Shown piece after piece: positions 1 through 5,846 of a stretch of 5,846 nucleotides of DNA. Positions within the stretch are counted from its first letter, which is position 1; every line of letters starts with the position of its first letter. Origin of the DNA: Planctomycetota bacterium (GTDB lineage: Bacteria > Planctomycetota > B129-G9); NCBI GenBank assembly GCA_030622295.1, contig JAUXGI010000084.1, forward strand, positions 1 through 5,846. The letters are read 5' to 3'. Made by a program: the position numbers and the translations under genes. The notes beneath the pieces were generated by a model. The model did no database searches, was not told the DNA's origin, and saw nothing but the letters and a program-made list of their open reading frames with translations.

Positions 1-1
1 G

Positions 2-175
2 TGCCTGCAAAAGAACGCCAGCCTTGAGGCGCCGACCGAAGCCGTCCTAGAGGAAATCTTGGTCCGGTATTGTAAAGGCCACTTCCCTCCGCATTGTAAT
101 GACGCCCCCCCTCCGCGAGAGTGGGTGCTCAATGCTTATAAATATCTCCTGCACGCCCCCCCGCACGGTACATAA
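2..175 (+). CDS. Possible 3' end of an upstream gene, truncated by the window edge
   Basis: One plus-strand frame stays open from base 2 to a TAA at 173-175, giving 57 codons with no start inside the window. The translation ends in REWVLNAYKYLLHAPPHGT and includes LEEILVRYCKGHFPPH. About 36 of the 57 codons end in G or C, in keeping with the GC-rich coding seen downstream, but an open frame of this length can arise by chance. I do not recognise the protein, and no motif, membrane segment or signal is visible. The stop lies 10 bases before the -35 box of the ribBA promoter, a plausible gene boundary. No terminator is visible between the two. If it is not coding, bases 1-184 hold nothing I can identify apart from an 8-base direct repeat, CCCTCCGC, at 85-92 and 109-116. 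Confidence 0.35.
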   Translation, partial: CLQKNASLEAPTEAVLEEILVRYCKGHFPPHCNDAPPPREWVLNAYKYLLHAPPHGT

Positions 176-184
176 AGGCGATGT

Positions 185-213
185 TTGACAGAAGTCGCTG
201 TGCGCCGTATAAT
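185..213 (+). promoter_or_regulatory. Perfect-consensus sigma70-type promoter for ribBA
   Basis: TTGACA at 185-190 and TATAAT at 208-213 are both exact consensus hexamers separated by 17 bp, the optimal spacing. Transcription should start near 219-221. This leaves a leader of about 55 nt before the ATG at 276. It also makes the in-frame ATG at 225 nearly leaderless and hence unlikely as a start. The leader is too short to hold an FMN riboswitch, and I see none of its conserved elements. Confidence 0.85.
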
Positions 214-263
214 AATACATTCTCATGAATTGCCTTATTCCTCCGTGTTATGCGGTGACGACT

Positions 264-272
264 GAGGGTGAT
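264..272 (+). promoter_or_regulatory. Ribosome binding site that fixes the ribBA start
   Basis: GAGGGTGAT lies just upstream of ATG 276 and matches the Shine-Dalgarno complement well. There is no comparable site ahead of ATG 225. An upstream CCTC at 240-243 could pair with the GAGG at 264-267, but the helix would be only about 4-5 bp, so I do not claim regulation. Confidence 0.65.
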
Positions 273-275
273 GTA

Positions 276-1502
276 ATGCCGTTCAGTTCGATTGACGAAA
301 TACTCGATGAGATTCGTGGCGGACGAATGGTCGTCGTGGTGGACGACGAGGACCGCGAAAACGAGGGCGACCTGACGATGGCCGCGGAGATGGTCACGCC
401 CGAGGCGATTAACTCCATGACGAAATACGGGCGCGGCCTTATTTGCCTGGCCCTGACGGCGGAGAAGGTTGACACCCTCGGCCTGACGATGATGGTGAAG
501 GACAACCGGTCGAGGTTCAGCACGGCGTTCACCGTGAGCATCGAAGCGCGCGAAGGCGTGACGACCGGAATTTCCGCTTATGACCGCGCGAAGACCGTCC
601 TGACGGCGGTGAGTGACGGGTGCAGGCCGGCAGACCTGGTAAGCCCGGGGCATGTCTTTCCGTTGCGCGCGCGTGAGGGCGGCGTCCTGGTGCGCGCCGG
701 CCAGACGGAGGCGAGCGTGGATTTGGCCCGGCTGGCGGGTCTGCGCCCCGCCGGGGTCATCTGCGAGGTCATGAATGAAGACGGCACGATGGCGCGCGTG
801 CCGCAGTTGAAGGAATTCTGCGACGGGCACGGCCTGAAGATGTGCAGCGTCGCGGACCTCATCAGGTATCGCCGCAGAAAAGAAAAACTCATCGAGCGCG
901 GCAGCCGCGTCAAGTTGCCGACGCGCTTCGGCCAGTTCACGCTCATATATTACTCGTCGTATGTGGACAAGGACGAACACCTGGCGCTCTGCGCGGGCTT
1001 GAAGGACGGGCAGGAAAAGTTCGAGTGCAAGGACGATGAGGCCATCCTGACGCGCGTCCATTCGGAGTGCCTGACCGGCGACATCTTTCACTCATTGCGC
1101 TGCGACTGCGGCGAGCAGTTGGAAACGGCAATGAAGATGATAGCAAATGAAGGGAAAGGCGTGCTCGTCTACATGCGCCAGGAAGGCCGCGGCATCGGCC
1201 TGCGCAACAAACTGCGCGCCTACGAACTGCAAGAGCGCGGCCACGACACCGTCGAGGCGAACGAGATGCTCGGCTTCAAGCCGGACGAGCGCGACTACGG
1301 CATCGGCGCGCAGATACTCGTGGACCTCGGCGCGCACAGGCTGCGACTGCTCAGCAACAATCCGCGCAAATACAAGGGCCTCGAAGGCTACGGCCTCTCC
1401 ATAGTCGAGCGCCTTCCGATAGTCATCCCCCCCACCGAGGAAAACAAGGCCTACCTGAAAACAAAGAAGGAAAAGATGGGCCACCTCCTCGACGACATTT
1501 AA
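276..1502 (+). CDS. ribBA: Bifunctional 3,4-dihydroxy-2-butanone-4-phosphate synthase / GTP cyclohydrolase II
   Basis: A cytosolic enzyme of 408 residues that supplies both riboflavin precursors. The N-terminal RibB domain (about 1-200) converts ribulose 5-phosphate to dihydroxybutanone phosphate and formate. The C-terminal RibA domain (about 205-400) opens GTP. RibB signatures are DDEDRENEGD with metal ligand E28, SPGHVFPL with catalytic H126, and GVICE with E164. The usual metal-ligand histidine (H153 in E. coli RibB) is Q143 here, in AGQTEAS. RibA signatures are SECLTGD and LRCDC with zinc ligands C265, C276 and C278, then RQEGRGIGL, and Y316 matching E. coli RibA Y105, which argues for true GTP cyclohydrolase II. 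The end, TKKEKMGHLL, is typical of RibA. The start at 276 is preferred over ATG 225: it has an SD, gives the normal RibBA N-terminus and lies about 55 nt past the promoter. No other rib genes are in the window. The family assignment is secure; activity of the RibB half is less certain because of Q143. Confidence 0.96.
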   Translation: MPFSSIDEILDEIRGGRMVVVVDDEDRENEGDLTMAAEMVTPEAINSMTKYGRGLICLALTAEKVDTLGLTMMVKDNRSRFSTAFTVSIEAREGVTTGISAYDRAKTVLTAVSDGCRPADLVSPGHVFPLRAREGGVLVRAGQTEASVDLARLAGLRPAGVICEVMNEDGTMARVPQLKEFCDGHGLKMCSVADLIRYRRRKEKLIERGSRVKLPTRFGQFTLIYYSSYVDKDEHLALCAGLKDGQEKFECKDDEAILTRVHSECLTGDIFHSLRCDCGEQLETAMKMIANEGKGVLVYMRQEGRGIGLRNKLRAYELQERGHDTVEANEMLGFKPDERDYGIGAQILVDLGAHRLRLLSNNPRKYKGLEGYGLSIVERLPIVIPPTEENKAYLKTKKEKMGHLLDDI

Positions 1503-1568
1503 ACCGCACCTCTCGCAAGCAATCGGTGTCTTCCGGCATGACAATCCCGCCACATCAAAGAGGGGCTC

Positions 1569-1605
1569 AATTTCCCGGGTAAAGTCGCCTTCGCGGGGGA
1601 TTTTT
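1569..1605 (+). terminator. Weak candidate rho-independent terminator after ribBA
   Basis: AATTTCCCG (1569-1577) can pair with CGGGGGATT (1594-1602) over 9 bp, including two U-G pairs, around a 16-nt loop. A run of five T covers 1601-1605. It starts 66 bases after the ribBA stop. The large loop and the T-run partly used in the stem make it imperfect. The rest of 1503-1662 holds no gene or other signal I can support. Confidence 0.35.
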
Positions 1606-1662
1606 GCATGTCCTATCATCTGTCGTGGTCGGCACTTACTGCAATTCAGCCGCAGAGCCGCC

Positions 1663-1680
1663 AAATTCCGTCGAAATTCC
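1663..1680 (+). promoter_or_regulatory. Direct repeat abutting the gdhA -35 box, possible activator site
   Basis: AAATTCC occurs at 1663-1669 and again at 1674-1680. The copies start 11 bp apart, about one helical turn, and the second ends one base before the -35 hexamer. The core AATTC also occurs at 1643-1647, 21 bp (two turns) before the first copy. Same-face repeats touching a -35 box are a typical arrangement for a transcription activator or an UP-like element. The regulator is unknown, and the repeats are short enough to be chance. Confidence 0.35.
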
Positions 1681-1681
1681 T

Positions 1682-1710
1682 TTGACACCATTTGCGGGCA
1701 GGACTAAAAT
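1682..1710 (+). promoter_or_regulatory. Sigma70-type promoter for gdhA
   Basis: TTGACA at 1682-1687 is an exact -35 box. TAAAAT at 1705-1710 is a one-mismatch -10 box, with a 17-bp spacer. Transcription should start near 1716-1718, giving a leader of about 68 nt before ATG 1785. The promoter has the same architecture as the ribBA one. It shows that the in-frame TTG at 1692 lies inside the promoter and is not a start. Confidence 0.8.
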
Positions 1711-1727
1711 CCCGCTCTTTTATTATC

Positions 1728-1760
1728 GGCAGGCGCCCCTTGGCTGACCAAGAGGCTGCC
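1728..1760 (+). promoter_or_regulatory. Stable hairpin in the gdhA 5' leader
   Basis: GCCCCTTGG (1735-1743) pairs with CCAAGAGGC (1748-1756), with one C-A mismatch, around a CTGA tetraloop. The stem continues with GGCA (1728-1731) pairing TGCC (1757-1760) across a 3-nt left-side bulge. The hairpin begins about 11 nt into the predicted transcript and ends 11 nt before the SD. It could stabilise the mRNA or modulate translation. No T-run follows it, so it is not a terminator, and it is too small for any riboswitch I know. Confidence 0.45.
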
Positions 1761-1771
1761 ATCAATCAATT

Positions 1772-1778
1772 GGAGGTG
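1772..1778 (+). promoter_or_regulatory. Strong ribosome binding site that fixes the gdhA start
   Basis: GGAGGTG, a near-perfect Shine-Dalgarno, has its GGAGG core ending 8 nt before ATG 1785. This selects the ATG that gives the normal glutamate dehydrogenase N-terminus. Confidence 0.85.
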
Positions 1779-1784
1779 TCTGAC

Positions 1785-3038
1785 ATGGCTAAGGCGAAAT
1801 TCAATCCGTGGGAAATGGCACTCGAACAACTTGACGCAGTCGCGGAAAAGATGAAACTGGATTCTGACATCCATGCTATTCTGCGTAAGCCGCGTCGCGC
1901 GCTCATCGTCTCAATCCCCACCAAGATGGACGACGGAAGCATAAAGGTCTTCGAAGGCTACCGCGTGCAACATTCCTCAACGCGCGGCCCCTGCAAGGGA
2001 GGCATCCGCTACCACCAGGACGTCACGCTGGACGAGGTCAAGGCGCTGGCGATGTGGATGACATGGAAGACCGCCGTCGTCAACATCCCCTACGGCGGCG
2101 GCAAGGGCGGCGTCATCTGCAACCCCAAGAAAATGTCGCAGGGTGAGATCGAGCGCATGACCCGGCGCTTCGCTTCGGAAATCAGCATCATCATTGGTCC
2201 GGAAAAAGATATCCCCGCTCCCGACGTGAACACAACCCCGCAGGTAATGGCCTGGATAATGGACACGTATTCCATGAACAAGGGCTACTGCGTGCCCCAC
2301 GTCATTACGGGCAAGCCGTTGGAGATAGGCGGCTCGCTCGGTCGCAACGTCGCGACAGCGCAGGGCTGCTTCTACACGATTCAGGCGGCCCTCAAGAAGA
2401 TGCGCACCACGCTGAAGAACAAGAGGGTCGCCGTGCAGGGCTACGGCAACGCGGGCTTCTTCGCCGCCAAGTTCCTGCACGATGCGGGAGCAAAACTTGT
2501 CGCGGTCAGCGACTCCAAGGGCGGCATCTACAACGCCAGGGGCATCAACCCCGAAGCCGCAATGGCACACAAAAGGAAAACCATTACCGTCGTCGGCCTC
2601 AAAGGCACATCAAAGATTACAAACGCGGAACTCCTTGAGTGCAACTGCGACATCCTGGTGCCCGCGGCCCTTGAGAACGTCATCCAGGCGGACAACGCCC
2701 GCCGCGTGAAGGCCAAAATCATCGCAGAGGCCGCCAACGGCCCCACCACGCCGGAAGCCGACGCGGTCTTTCGCGCCAAGAAGACCATGTGCATCCCGGA
2801 CATCCTCGCCAACGCCGGCGGCGTGACCGTCTCCTACTTCGAATGGGTGCAGGGCCTGCAGGGCTTCTTCTGGACCGAAAAGGAGATCTTCCACCACCTG
2901 AAGAAAATCATGGACAAGGCCTTCGACGACACGTGGAACACCGCCCAGAAGGGCAAATGCGACCTCAGGACCGCCGCATACATCCTGGCGGTCAGCCGCG
3001 TCGCCGAGGCTGCAAAACTGCGCGGCCTCTATCCATGA
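1785..3038 (+). CDS. gdhA: Glutamate dehydrogenase (Glu/Leu/Phe/Val dehydrogenase family)
   Basis: A cytosolic enzyme of 417 residues, the usual length of hexameric bacterial and archaeal GDH. It interconverts glutamate with 2-oxoglutarate plus ammonium using NAD(P). Substrate-site lysines K71 (KGGIRYH) and K95 (WMTWK), catalytic K107 (PYGGGKGG) and catalytic D147 (IPAPDVNT) match Clostridium symbiosum K89, K113, K125 and D165 with identical mutual spacing. The Rossmann motif QGYGNAG covers 218-224, and the second beta strand ends at D243 (AVSDSKGG), an acidic residue that tends to favour NAD over NADP. S350 in NAGGVTVS matches the serine that contacts the glutamate side chain and supports glutamate over leucine or phenylalanine. 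The tail has the family's YFEWVQ and FFWTEKE. It has its own promoter, a leader hairpin and a strong SD. Nothing looks broken. The family is certain; the coenzyme is inferred. Confidence 0.97.
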   Translation: MAKAKFNPWEMALEQLDAVAEKMKLDSDIHAILRKPRRALIVSIPTKMDDGSIKVFEGYRVQHSSTRGPCKGGIRYHQDVTLDEVKALAMWMTWKTAVVNIPYGGGKGGVICNPKKMSQGEIERMTRRFASEISIIIGPEKDIPAPDVNTTPQVMAWIMDTYSMNKGYCVPHVITGKPLEIGGSLGRNVATAQGCFYTIQAALKKMRTTLKNKRVAVQGYGNAGFFAAKFLHDAGAKLVAVSDSKGGIYNARGINPEAAMAHKRKTITVVGLKGTSKITNAELLECNCDILVPAALENVIQADNARRVKAKIIAEAANGPTTPEADAVFRAKKTMCIPDILANAGGVTVSYFEWVQGLQGFFWTEKEIFHHLKKIMDKAFDDTWNTAQKGKCDLRTAAYILAVSRVAEAAKLRGLYP

Positions 3039-3041
3039 AAT

Positions 3042-3054
3042 GCGTAAAATACGC
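3042..3054. repeat. Small inverted repeat just after the gdhA stop
   Basis: GCGTA (3042-3046) and TACGC (3050-3054) are perfect inverted repeats around an AAA loop, 3 bases past the gdhA stop. The stem is only 5 bp with no T-run, so it is unlikely to terminate on its own. It adjoins the larger palindrome that starts at 3057. The TAAAAT at 3045-3050 resembles a -10 box but has no -35 at a suitable distance. Confidence 0.4.
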
Positions 3055-3056
3055 GC

Positions 3057-3112
3057 GTGACATTCTACTGTCACCTAAAGGGGTCTGACCCCTTTAGGTG
3101 ACAGTAGGTCAC
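3057..3112. repeat. 56-bp near-perfect palindrome between gdhA and the Mo-enzyme gene
   Basis: Two perfectly complementary 21-base arms lie at 3065-3085 and 3087-3107, with a single T at 3086 between them. Outside these, GTGAC (3057-3061) pairs with GTCAC (3108-3112), with a 3-base bulge (ATT, 3062-3064) on the left only. The core reads AAAGGGGTC-T-GACCCCTTT. In RNA or single-stranded DNA it would form a very stable hairpin of about 26 bp. No T-run follows on either side, so it is not a classic terminator. The size, perfect symmetry and intergenic position resemble a REP-like palindrome or a tiny non-autonomous element. From memory, similar AAAGGGGTC/GACCCCTTT cores recur in many environmental bacterial genomes. 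No transposase is in the window. Confidence 0.85.
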
Positions 3113-3116
3113 TTCC

Positions 3117-3123
3117 GGGAGGA
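3117..3123 (+). promoter_or_regulatory. Ribosome binding site of the Mop-like gene
   Basis: GGGAGGA ends 6 nt before ATG 3130. It begins 4 bases after the palindrome, so ribosome loading would take place at the foot of the hairpin if the palindrome is transcribed. No sigma70-like promoter is visible in 3039-3129. Confidence 0.75.
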
Positions 3124-3129
3124 ATCACA

Positions 3130-5808
3130 ATGATAGACAAGGTATTGAACGTCAACGGCATCCCTCGGCGCGTGGTCGCGGATCCGAAAAAAAGCCTGGT
3201 CGACATCCTGCGCAACGACTTCGGCCTGAAAGGCACGAAGAAATCATGCGACAGGGGGTACTGCGGGGCCTGCTCCGTCATCATCGACGGTGAACTTGTG
3301 CGCTCCTGCCGCATGCCGCTGGAGAAGATTGAGCCGGGCGCCCGGATAACGACGGTCGAGGGCATAGGCACGCCGGAAAATCCGCATATCATACAAAAGG
3401 CGTTCGCCTACGCCGGCGCAATCCAGTGCGGCTTCTGCACGCCGGGCATGGTCGTCGCGGCGAAGGCCCTGCTGGATAAAAACAAGGACCCCGCCGAGGG
3501 GGAAATACGCGAGCACTTCAAGCACAACCTCTGCCGCTGCACCGGCTATACTTCAATCATCCGCGCCGTGCAGATAGCCGGCAGGCTGCTGCGGGGCGAG
3601 ATTACCGAAGATGACTTGAAGGTTGACGAATCCGAAGGCATCATCGGAAAGCCCGTCCCCCGCCCCACCGCCATAATGAAGGCGTGCGGCACGGCGCCGT
3701 TCGGCGACGACGTGCCGGAACCCGTCGGCATCCTTCACCTGAAGGCGGTCCGCAGCCCGCATCATCACGCGAAGATACTCTCCATCGATACGGCCGAGGC
3801 GGAAAAAATGCCCGGGGTGGCCGGCGTCGTTACAGCGAAGGATATCAAGGGCAAAAACCGCCTGATATACGGCACGCATCCGCAGTTCAAGCCGCCCATG
3901 GCCGACGAGCCGATACTCTGCGAAGACCGCGTAAGGATGTGGGGCGACCCCGTGGTCATAGTGGCCGCGGAGACCATTGAAGAAGCGGAGGCGGCGGCGA
4001 AGAAGGTGAGGGTCGAGTACGAGGAACTGCCCGCCTGCTTCACGCCCGCCGAGTCGATGGCCCCCGACGCCGTGCGGATACATGACGCATACCCCAACAA
4101 GAGTTTCGAGCAGCCGCTGCTCAAGGGCGATAACCCGGAGAAGGCCATAGAGAAGTGCAAGGTCGTCGTCGAGGGCGAGTTCACGACGACGCTCACGCCG
4201 CACATGTTCTTGGAGCCGGACTGCGCGCTTGCCTTCTTCGACGAGGAAGACCGGCTGACCATCATGTGCCGCAGCATCGTCATACATTACCACGCGAAGC
4301 AGCTGGCCATCGCGCTGGGCGTCAAGAAGGACAAAATACGCCTGATAGAAAACTATTCCGGCGGGATGTTCGGCGCGAAACTCAACGTCACCTGCGAGGG
4401 CCTGGCCGGCGCGGCGGCGCTGAAGTTCCGCCGCCCGTGCAAGATCGTTTACACGCTGGCCGAGACGATGAACTGTTCCCCGAAACGCCATCCCTATTAC
4501 ATGCGCATTAAACTGGGCGCGGACAGGGACGGCACGTTCAGGGCGCTGTGGTGCGACTTCGACGTGGATAACGGCGCGTACCTGTACTGGAGCGACGGCC
4601 TGCTCATTCGCGGCCTGCACAACTTCGGCGGGCCGTACCGCTACGACAATATTTATGCGCTGGGCCGGATAACCACCACCAACCACGCCCCCGGCGGCGC
4701 GTTCCGCGGCTTCGGCTCGCCGCAGATGCACTTCGCCACGGAGTCGCTCATCGACATGCTCGCGAAGAAACTCGACATGGACCCCGTCGAAATAAGAAAG
4801 AAAAACGCGCAGGTCATGGGCGATACCGACTCCACCAGCGCACCGCTGGATGTGGCGCCCTTCCCGGGCATCCTGGAGAAACTGGAGCCCCTCTTCAAGG
4901 CCGCGAAGGAAAAGGCCGCGAAGGAATCCACGCCCGGGAAAAAACGCGGCGTGGGCGTCGCCGGCGCATACTTCGGCTGCGGCTCCGACGGCGCAAAAGA
5001 CGGCAGCGAGGCGTGGGTTGACATCGACCCCGACGGCGGCATCACCGTGCGCGCAACCGTCGCCGACCCGGGCGAAGGCGGCGACATCCAGATAGCGACC
5101 ATCGTGAACAAGGCGCTTGGAGTGCCCAAAGAAAAGATACGCTACGACGGCCGCGACATGGCGCGCGCGCCCCACTCCGGCCCTTCCGCCGGCAGCCGCC
5201 AGACCACCCTGACGGGCAGGGCCATCGTCAATGCCTGCGATAAACTGAAAAAGACGATGGATGAAAACAACTGCAAAACGTTCGAAGACATGATTGGAAA
5301 GAGCCTCCCCACCAGGTATATCGGCAAGCATGTGTGCGACACGACTGATACCGATGCGAAGACCGGTCATGGCCGCCCCTATGAGAACCGTGCGTACGTG
5401 GCGCACATGGCCGAGGTGGAGGTCGATGCGAAGACCGGAAAGGTGGACGTGTTAAAGATGACCGCCATCGGCGACATCGGCACGATACTGAACCCGCTTG
5501 CCGTCGAGGGGCAGTTCGAAGGCGGCCTAAATATGGGGCTGGGGTTCGGCCTGTGGGAGGACTACAAGCACCCCGAAACGAACACGCTGGTCAAGGGCGG
5601 CATACCGAACTTCATGAACTCGCCGTTGACAGAGACGCATTTCAACGAGACGTACCGTCCCAACGGTACCTTTGGCGCGACCGGCTGCGGTGAGATAGTC
5701 ATGGTCCCGACCGCCGCCGCCGTTGCGAACGCGATAGAAGACGCCGTGGGCGCTCGCGTGACGCACCTGCCCATAACGCCGGACAAGATAGCCGCCGCCA
5801 TGAAGTAA
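3130..5808 (+). CDS. mop: Mop-type molybdenum hydroxylase (aldehyde oxidoreductase), 2[2Fe-2S]-Mo fusion without FAD
   Basis: A protein of 892 residues collinear with Desulfovibrio gigas Mop (907 residues, as I recall its sequence). A plant-ferredoxin-like domain (about 1-75) has [2Fe-2S] ligands C40, C45, C48 and C60. A helical domain (about 80-155) has the second cluster on C100, C103, C135 and C137. A short linker then leads straight into the Mo domains, starting [18 protein letters not shown] near residue 179, with no FAD domain. Mo-cofactor elements are GGMFGAK (411-417), AFRGFG with R526, SGPSAGSRQ, and GCGE with E855, the equivalent of the catalytic glutamate E869 in Mop. Likely role: cytosolic oxidation of an aldehyde to its acid, with electrons leaving through the clusters to ferredoxin or flavodoxin; the substrate is inferred. 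Mop channel residues F425, F494 and Y535 correspond to L418, W487 and F528. The usual GQG pterin motif reads GEG (E649). No signal peptide is seen. The cytosine-dinucleotide cofactor would need maturation genes that are absent here. It could alternatively act on another substrate of the xanthine oxidase family. Confidence 0.93.
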   Translation: MIDKVLNVNGIPRRVVADPKKSLVDILRNDFGLKGTKKSCDRGYCGACSVIIDGELVRSCRMPLEKIEPGARITTVEGIGTPENPHIIQKAFAYAGAIQCGFCTPGMVVAAKALLDKNKDPAEGEIREHFKHNLCRCTGYTSIIRAVQIAGRLLRGEITEDDLKVDESEGIIGKPVPRPTAIMKACGTAPFGDDVPEPVGILHLKAVRSPHHHAKILSIDTAEAEKMPGVAGVVTAKDIKGKNRLIYGTHPQFKPPMADEPILCEDRVRMWGDPVVIVAAETIEEAEAAAKKVRVEYEELPACFTPAESMAPDAVRIHDAYPNKSFEQPLLKGDNPEKAIEKCKVVVEGEFTTTLTPHMFLEPDCALAFFDEEDRLTIMCRSIVIHYHAKQLAIALGVKKDKIRLIENYSGGMFGAKLNVTCEGLAGAAALKFRRPCKIVYTLAETMNCSPKRHPYYMRIKLGADRDGTFRALWCDFDVDNGAYLYWSDGLLIRGLHNFGGPYRYDNIYALGRITTTNHAPGGAFRGFGSPQMHFATESLIDMLAKKLDMDPVEIRKKNAQVMGDTDSTSAPLDVAPFPGILEKLEPLFKAAKEKAAKESTPGKKRGVGVAGAYFGCGSDGAKDGSEAWVDIDPDGGITVRATVADPGEGGDIQIATIVNKALGVPKEKIRYDGRDMARAPHSGPSAGSRQTTLTGRAIVNACDKLKKTMDENNCKTFEDMIGKSLPTRYIGKHVCDTTDTDAKTGHGRPYENRAYVAHMAEVEVDAKTGKVDVLKMTAIGDIGTILNPLAVEGQFEGGLNMGLGFGLWEDYKHPETNTLVKGGIPNFMNSPLTETHFNETYRPNGTFGATGCGEIVMVPTAAAVANAIEDAVGARVTHLPITPDKIAAAMK

Positions 5809-5811
5809 CAC

Positions 5812-5828
5812 AGAATGCACCCCATTCT
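5812..5828. repeat. Small inverted repeat after the Mop-like gene
   Basis: AGAATG (5812-5817) and CATTCT (5823-5828) can pair around a 5-base loop, 3 bases past the stop. The sequence that follows, to 5846, has TGTTTGT but no clear T-run. It may be part of a weak terminator cut off by the window end. Confidence 0.25.
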
Positions 5829-5846
5829 ATGCTGTTTGTAAATTAA

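Noticed and set aside
85..116. CCCTCCGC direct repeat (85-92, 109-116)
   Set aside because: Two 8-base copies in a C-rich stretch are expected by chance, and no array or further copies are present.
137..142. TATAAA as a second promoter -10 box
   Set aside because: There is no -35 hexamer at 16-18 bp upstream, and it lies inside the possible upstream coding frame.
225..275. Upstream in-frame ATG of ribBA (adds 17 residues)
   Set aside because: It lies within about 5 nt of the predicted transcription start, has no SD, and adds residues not typical of RibBA. ATG 276 has GAGGGTGAT upstream and gives the usual N-terminus.
129..1091. 320-codon minus-strand frame opposite ribBA
   Set aside because: It is antisense to a certain gene and its promoter, its composition is Arg/Ala/His-rich with no domain, and it has no plausible SD.
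1092..1691. 199-codon minus-strand frame overlapping the ribBA 3' end and the intergenic region
   Set aside because: Most of it is antisense to the RibA domain. The intergenic part contains promoter-proximal repeats of the plus strand. The scattered cysteines (CSKCRP, CERCG) do not form a zinc-binding pattern I trust.
1692..1784. TTG start extending gdhA by 31 residues
   Set aside because: It sits between the -35 and -10 boxes and so would not be transcribed, and the strong GGAGG lies before ATG 1785.
3065..3107. Palindrome as a classical rho-independent terminator of gdhA
   Set aside because: The hairpin is very strong, but neither strand has a T-run after the stem. The arms are far longer than usual for terminators.
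3553..5406. 617-codon open frame on the minus strand inside the Mop-like gene
   Set aside because: It is a complete antisense overlap of a well-supported gene, and its translation shows no recognisable domain. It is what GC-rich codon bias produces.
1..5846. Novel defence, mobile or RNA-based system
   Set aside because: All three long genes are recognisable housekeeping or redox enzymes. There is no nuclease, recombinase, reverse transcriptase, CRISPR-like array or toxin-antitoxin pair in either strand.

Overview
The window carries three complete plus-strand metabolic genes in a GC-rich bacterial context: a bifunctional riboflavin-biosynthesis gene (ribBA), a glutamate dehydrogenase (gdhA) and a fused, FAD-less molybdenum hydroxylase of the Desulfovibrio Mop (aldehyde oxidoreductase) type. 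Two strong sigma70-like promoters (TTGACA, 17 bp, TATAAT or TAAAAT) and good Shine-Dalgarno sequences mark it as bacterial chromosome. The Mop-type enzyme suggests an anaerobe or facultative anaerobe with molybdopterin-cytosine-dinucleotide metabolism. I cannot place the phylum. Deltaproteobacteria-like or PVC/Planctomycetes-like lineages are possible, but this is a guess.

Layout. Bases 1-175 may hold the last 57 codons of an upstream gene cut by the window edge. A perfect-consensus promoter (185-213) drives ribBA, whose true start is taken as ATG 276. A weak terminator-like hairpin lies at 1569-1605. A cluster of phased AATTC direct repeats sits directly against a second promoter (1682-1710), which drives gdhA from ATG 1785 through a leader containing a stable hairpin. 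After gdhA comes a 56-bp near-perfect palindrome (3057-3112), then a strong SD and the 892-residue Mop-like gene, which ends at 5808. The last 38 bases hold only a small inverted repeat.

Function. RibBA makes both precursors of the riboflavin pathway. GDH links 2-oxoglutarate and ammonium to glutamate. The Mo enzyme probably oxidises an aldehyde (or a related substrate) to an acid and passes electrons through two [2Fe-2S] clusters to an external carrier. ribBA and gdhA look like separate transcription units. The Mo enzyme has no recognisable promoter of its own and could be read from the gdhA transcript through the palindrome. I see no defence system, mobile-element gene, CRISPR array, tRNA or rRNA. 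This is mostly an ordinary metabolic region. The parts most worth checking are the palindrome, a metal-ligand substitution in the RibB domain, changed pterin-site and channel residues in the Mo enzyme, and the gdhA control region.
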